A DNA stretch of 64,000 nt, taken from contig JBFLZR010000001.1 in NCBI GenBank assembly GCA_040756055.1, positions 682,958-746,957 of the forward strand. The letters are read 5' to 3'. A program made the translations under genes and the position numbers. The notes under the pieces are model-generated. The model saw nothing but the letters and a program-made list of their open reading frames with translations. It ran no database searches and was not told the DNA's origin. The stretch comes from Candidatus Zixiibacteriota bacterium (lineage in GTDB: Bacteria > Zixibacteria > MSB-5A5 > GN15 > FEB-12). The first letter of the stretch is position 1; each line of letters begins with the position of its first letter. Shown here one piece after another: positions 63,068 to 64,000 of the stretch.

Positions 63068-64000
63068 TTACTCGCACATTCTTTCTTCGTACCGCTTCCC
63101 GCACTCCTTCATCCACATACTTTTCATTAATCGCGCAAGACCCTCGCCAATGCCCGTTTTCTCCCGCGCTTTTCTGTAGTTTAATGCGTGTACCTCGGGG
63201 TGCGTTACCATCCAGTATGCGTGCCAAATCTCGTGCATTATTGTCCCCCCTACCCGAGAGATCTCGTCTTTGGCTCCCTTCATTCTAGCCCTCCTGAAAA
63301 TCTCGTAGATGTCAACCGTCGCATATGAGTCCGTCTGATTGAATTGTTCGTCAAACATTGGCTGATACTGCCCATACCGGTCCCCCCCAAGCTCTCCTCC
63401 CGATAAGTAGACGTCGTAAGGCGCAGCATCCACCACTGATACGTACCTAGCAAACTCCTCACCGCATTCGCCTGCCCTTACCATCTGTAACCAATTACTG
63501 GTGAACTCGTACCCTGGACTACCCTCTGGTATACGTATGCTATCCCCCTCTATATCCAGATACATCAGAGGAGAGTTCGCGACATACGTGTATGGCGTCA
63601 ACCCGAAATACATATGACCCAGTCTATCCGCACTCACATACCGCCCCAACTTCGGCTCGTAATACCGGTGCCAATTATAATACAAATCACTCTCACGATC
63701 ATGATACTGACCCGGGAACCGCAACTCGTTGCTCTGCACCACCTGCTCATCGTAAAGCGACCCAAACGGATAATAATCACTGCTCCACACGATGTCTTTC
63801 GCGCCGTCAGTCACCGCCATCGGCGTACCCAGATGATCCAGATGATAATACAGAAACTTGTACACGATCGTACTCCCCGACCCCGGCTGACCCTCAAGCA
63901 CAACATCGCCCGAACCGCCCCCCGATGACTCCGTCTCCGACCTGTCGACCGGCGTCCCCGGCTGCCCCGGTTTCTCGTCATCAACCACTATATTATACAC
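63068..64000 (-). CDS. RHS-repeat protein, C-terminal part, with HEIWH domain (cut by window edge)
   Basis: At least 310 residues; the 5' part lies beyond the window. The RHS core ends here: YYHLDHLGTPMAVTDGAKDIVW, then SSDYYPFGSLYDEQV, LRFPGQYHDRESDLYYNWHR and YYEPKLGRYVSADRLG. After the core the chain changes (from about residue 150) into a different domain containing GGTIMHEIWHAYWMVTHPE (HEIWH at 63221-63235), a HExxH-type zinc-protease motif. Variable tips of RHS proteins are usually toxins, so a metalloprotease effector is plausible; a secreted non-toxic protease is an alternative. Confidence 0.85.
   Translation of the reverse strand: MYNIVVDDEKPGQPGTPVDRSETESSGGGSGDVVLEGQPGSGSTIVYKFLYYHLDHLGTPMAVTDGAKDIVWSSDYYPFGSLYDEQVVQSNELRFPGQYHDRESDLYYNWHRYYEPKLGRYVSADRLGHMYFGLTPYTYVANSPLMYLDIEGDSIRIPEGSPGYEFTSNWLQMVRAGECGEEFARYVSVVDAAPYDVYLSGGELGGDRYGQYQPMFDEQFNQTDSYATVDIYEIFRRARMKGAKDEISRVGGTIMHEIWHAYWMVTHPEVHALNYRKAREKTGIGEGLARLMKSMWMKECGKRYEERMCE

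Overview
The window looks like a chromosomal piece of a Gram-negative, anaerobic or microaerophilic bacterium of the FCB group. My best guess is candidate phylum Zixibacteria or a close relative. The clues are secreted proteins with a YPNPFN-type C-terminal domain, a carboxypeptidase ending in a dockerin pair with the FIYKGG signature, lptB-rpoN-hpf in a row, and moderately GC-rich coding DNA with many palindromic intergenic repeats. The assignment is inference and no ribosomal RNA is present.

Region by region. 1-8.8 kb: envelope and lipoprotein genes, one tRNA-Ser(GGA), a small zinc-ribbon protein, comB, a frameshifted flavin-binding gene and a membrane dipeptidase. 8.9-25.2 kb: a large redox locus with hdrC-hdrB, a GlnE/GlnD-like nucleotidyltransferase, an orphan oxidoreductase gamma subunit, then korDABC followed by hdrA, mvhD, an hdrD-like gene, a second hdrA fused to mvhD, a tiny zinc ribbon and a CBS protein. 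Both hdrA genes are interrupted by an in-frame TGA at the same conserved position. Each TGA is followed at identical distance by a 7-bp hairpin with a GGTC loop, and the two hairpins differ by a compensatory pair. I read both as selenocysteine proteins.

25.4-28.4 kb: small conserved genes (DUF5335/DUF2934, YfiR-like, DinB, aldo/keto reductase). 28.5-38.0 kb: a complete menaquinone operon (menG-F-D-H-B-A-C-E) with a convergent hotdog thioesterase that can supply the DHNA-CoA hydrolase step. 38-48 kb: oligoendopeptidase F, ferritin, M14 carboxypeptidase, radical SAM, flavin reductase, VanY-like peptidase and gyrA.

48-64 kb mixes core genes (nucleotidyltransferase, epimerase, lptB, rpoN, hpf, EamA, cupin) with accessory DNA: a nuclease-DUF2075 helicase plus HNH pair, dispersed palindromic repeats, a frameshifted REP-associated transposase, fragments of lost secreted genes, and at the right edge the 3' part of an RHS-repeat gene whose C-terminal domain carries HEIWH.

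How it works together: 2-oxoglutarate oxidation by KorABCD should deliver low-potential electrons to HdrA flavin centres, with MvhD and HdrB/C/D-type subunits passing electrons on. Menaquinone made by the neighbouring operon is a plausible membrane electron carrier. The coupling between these modules is inferred from gene order, not shown.
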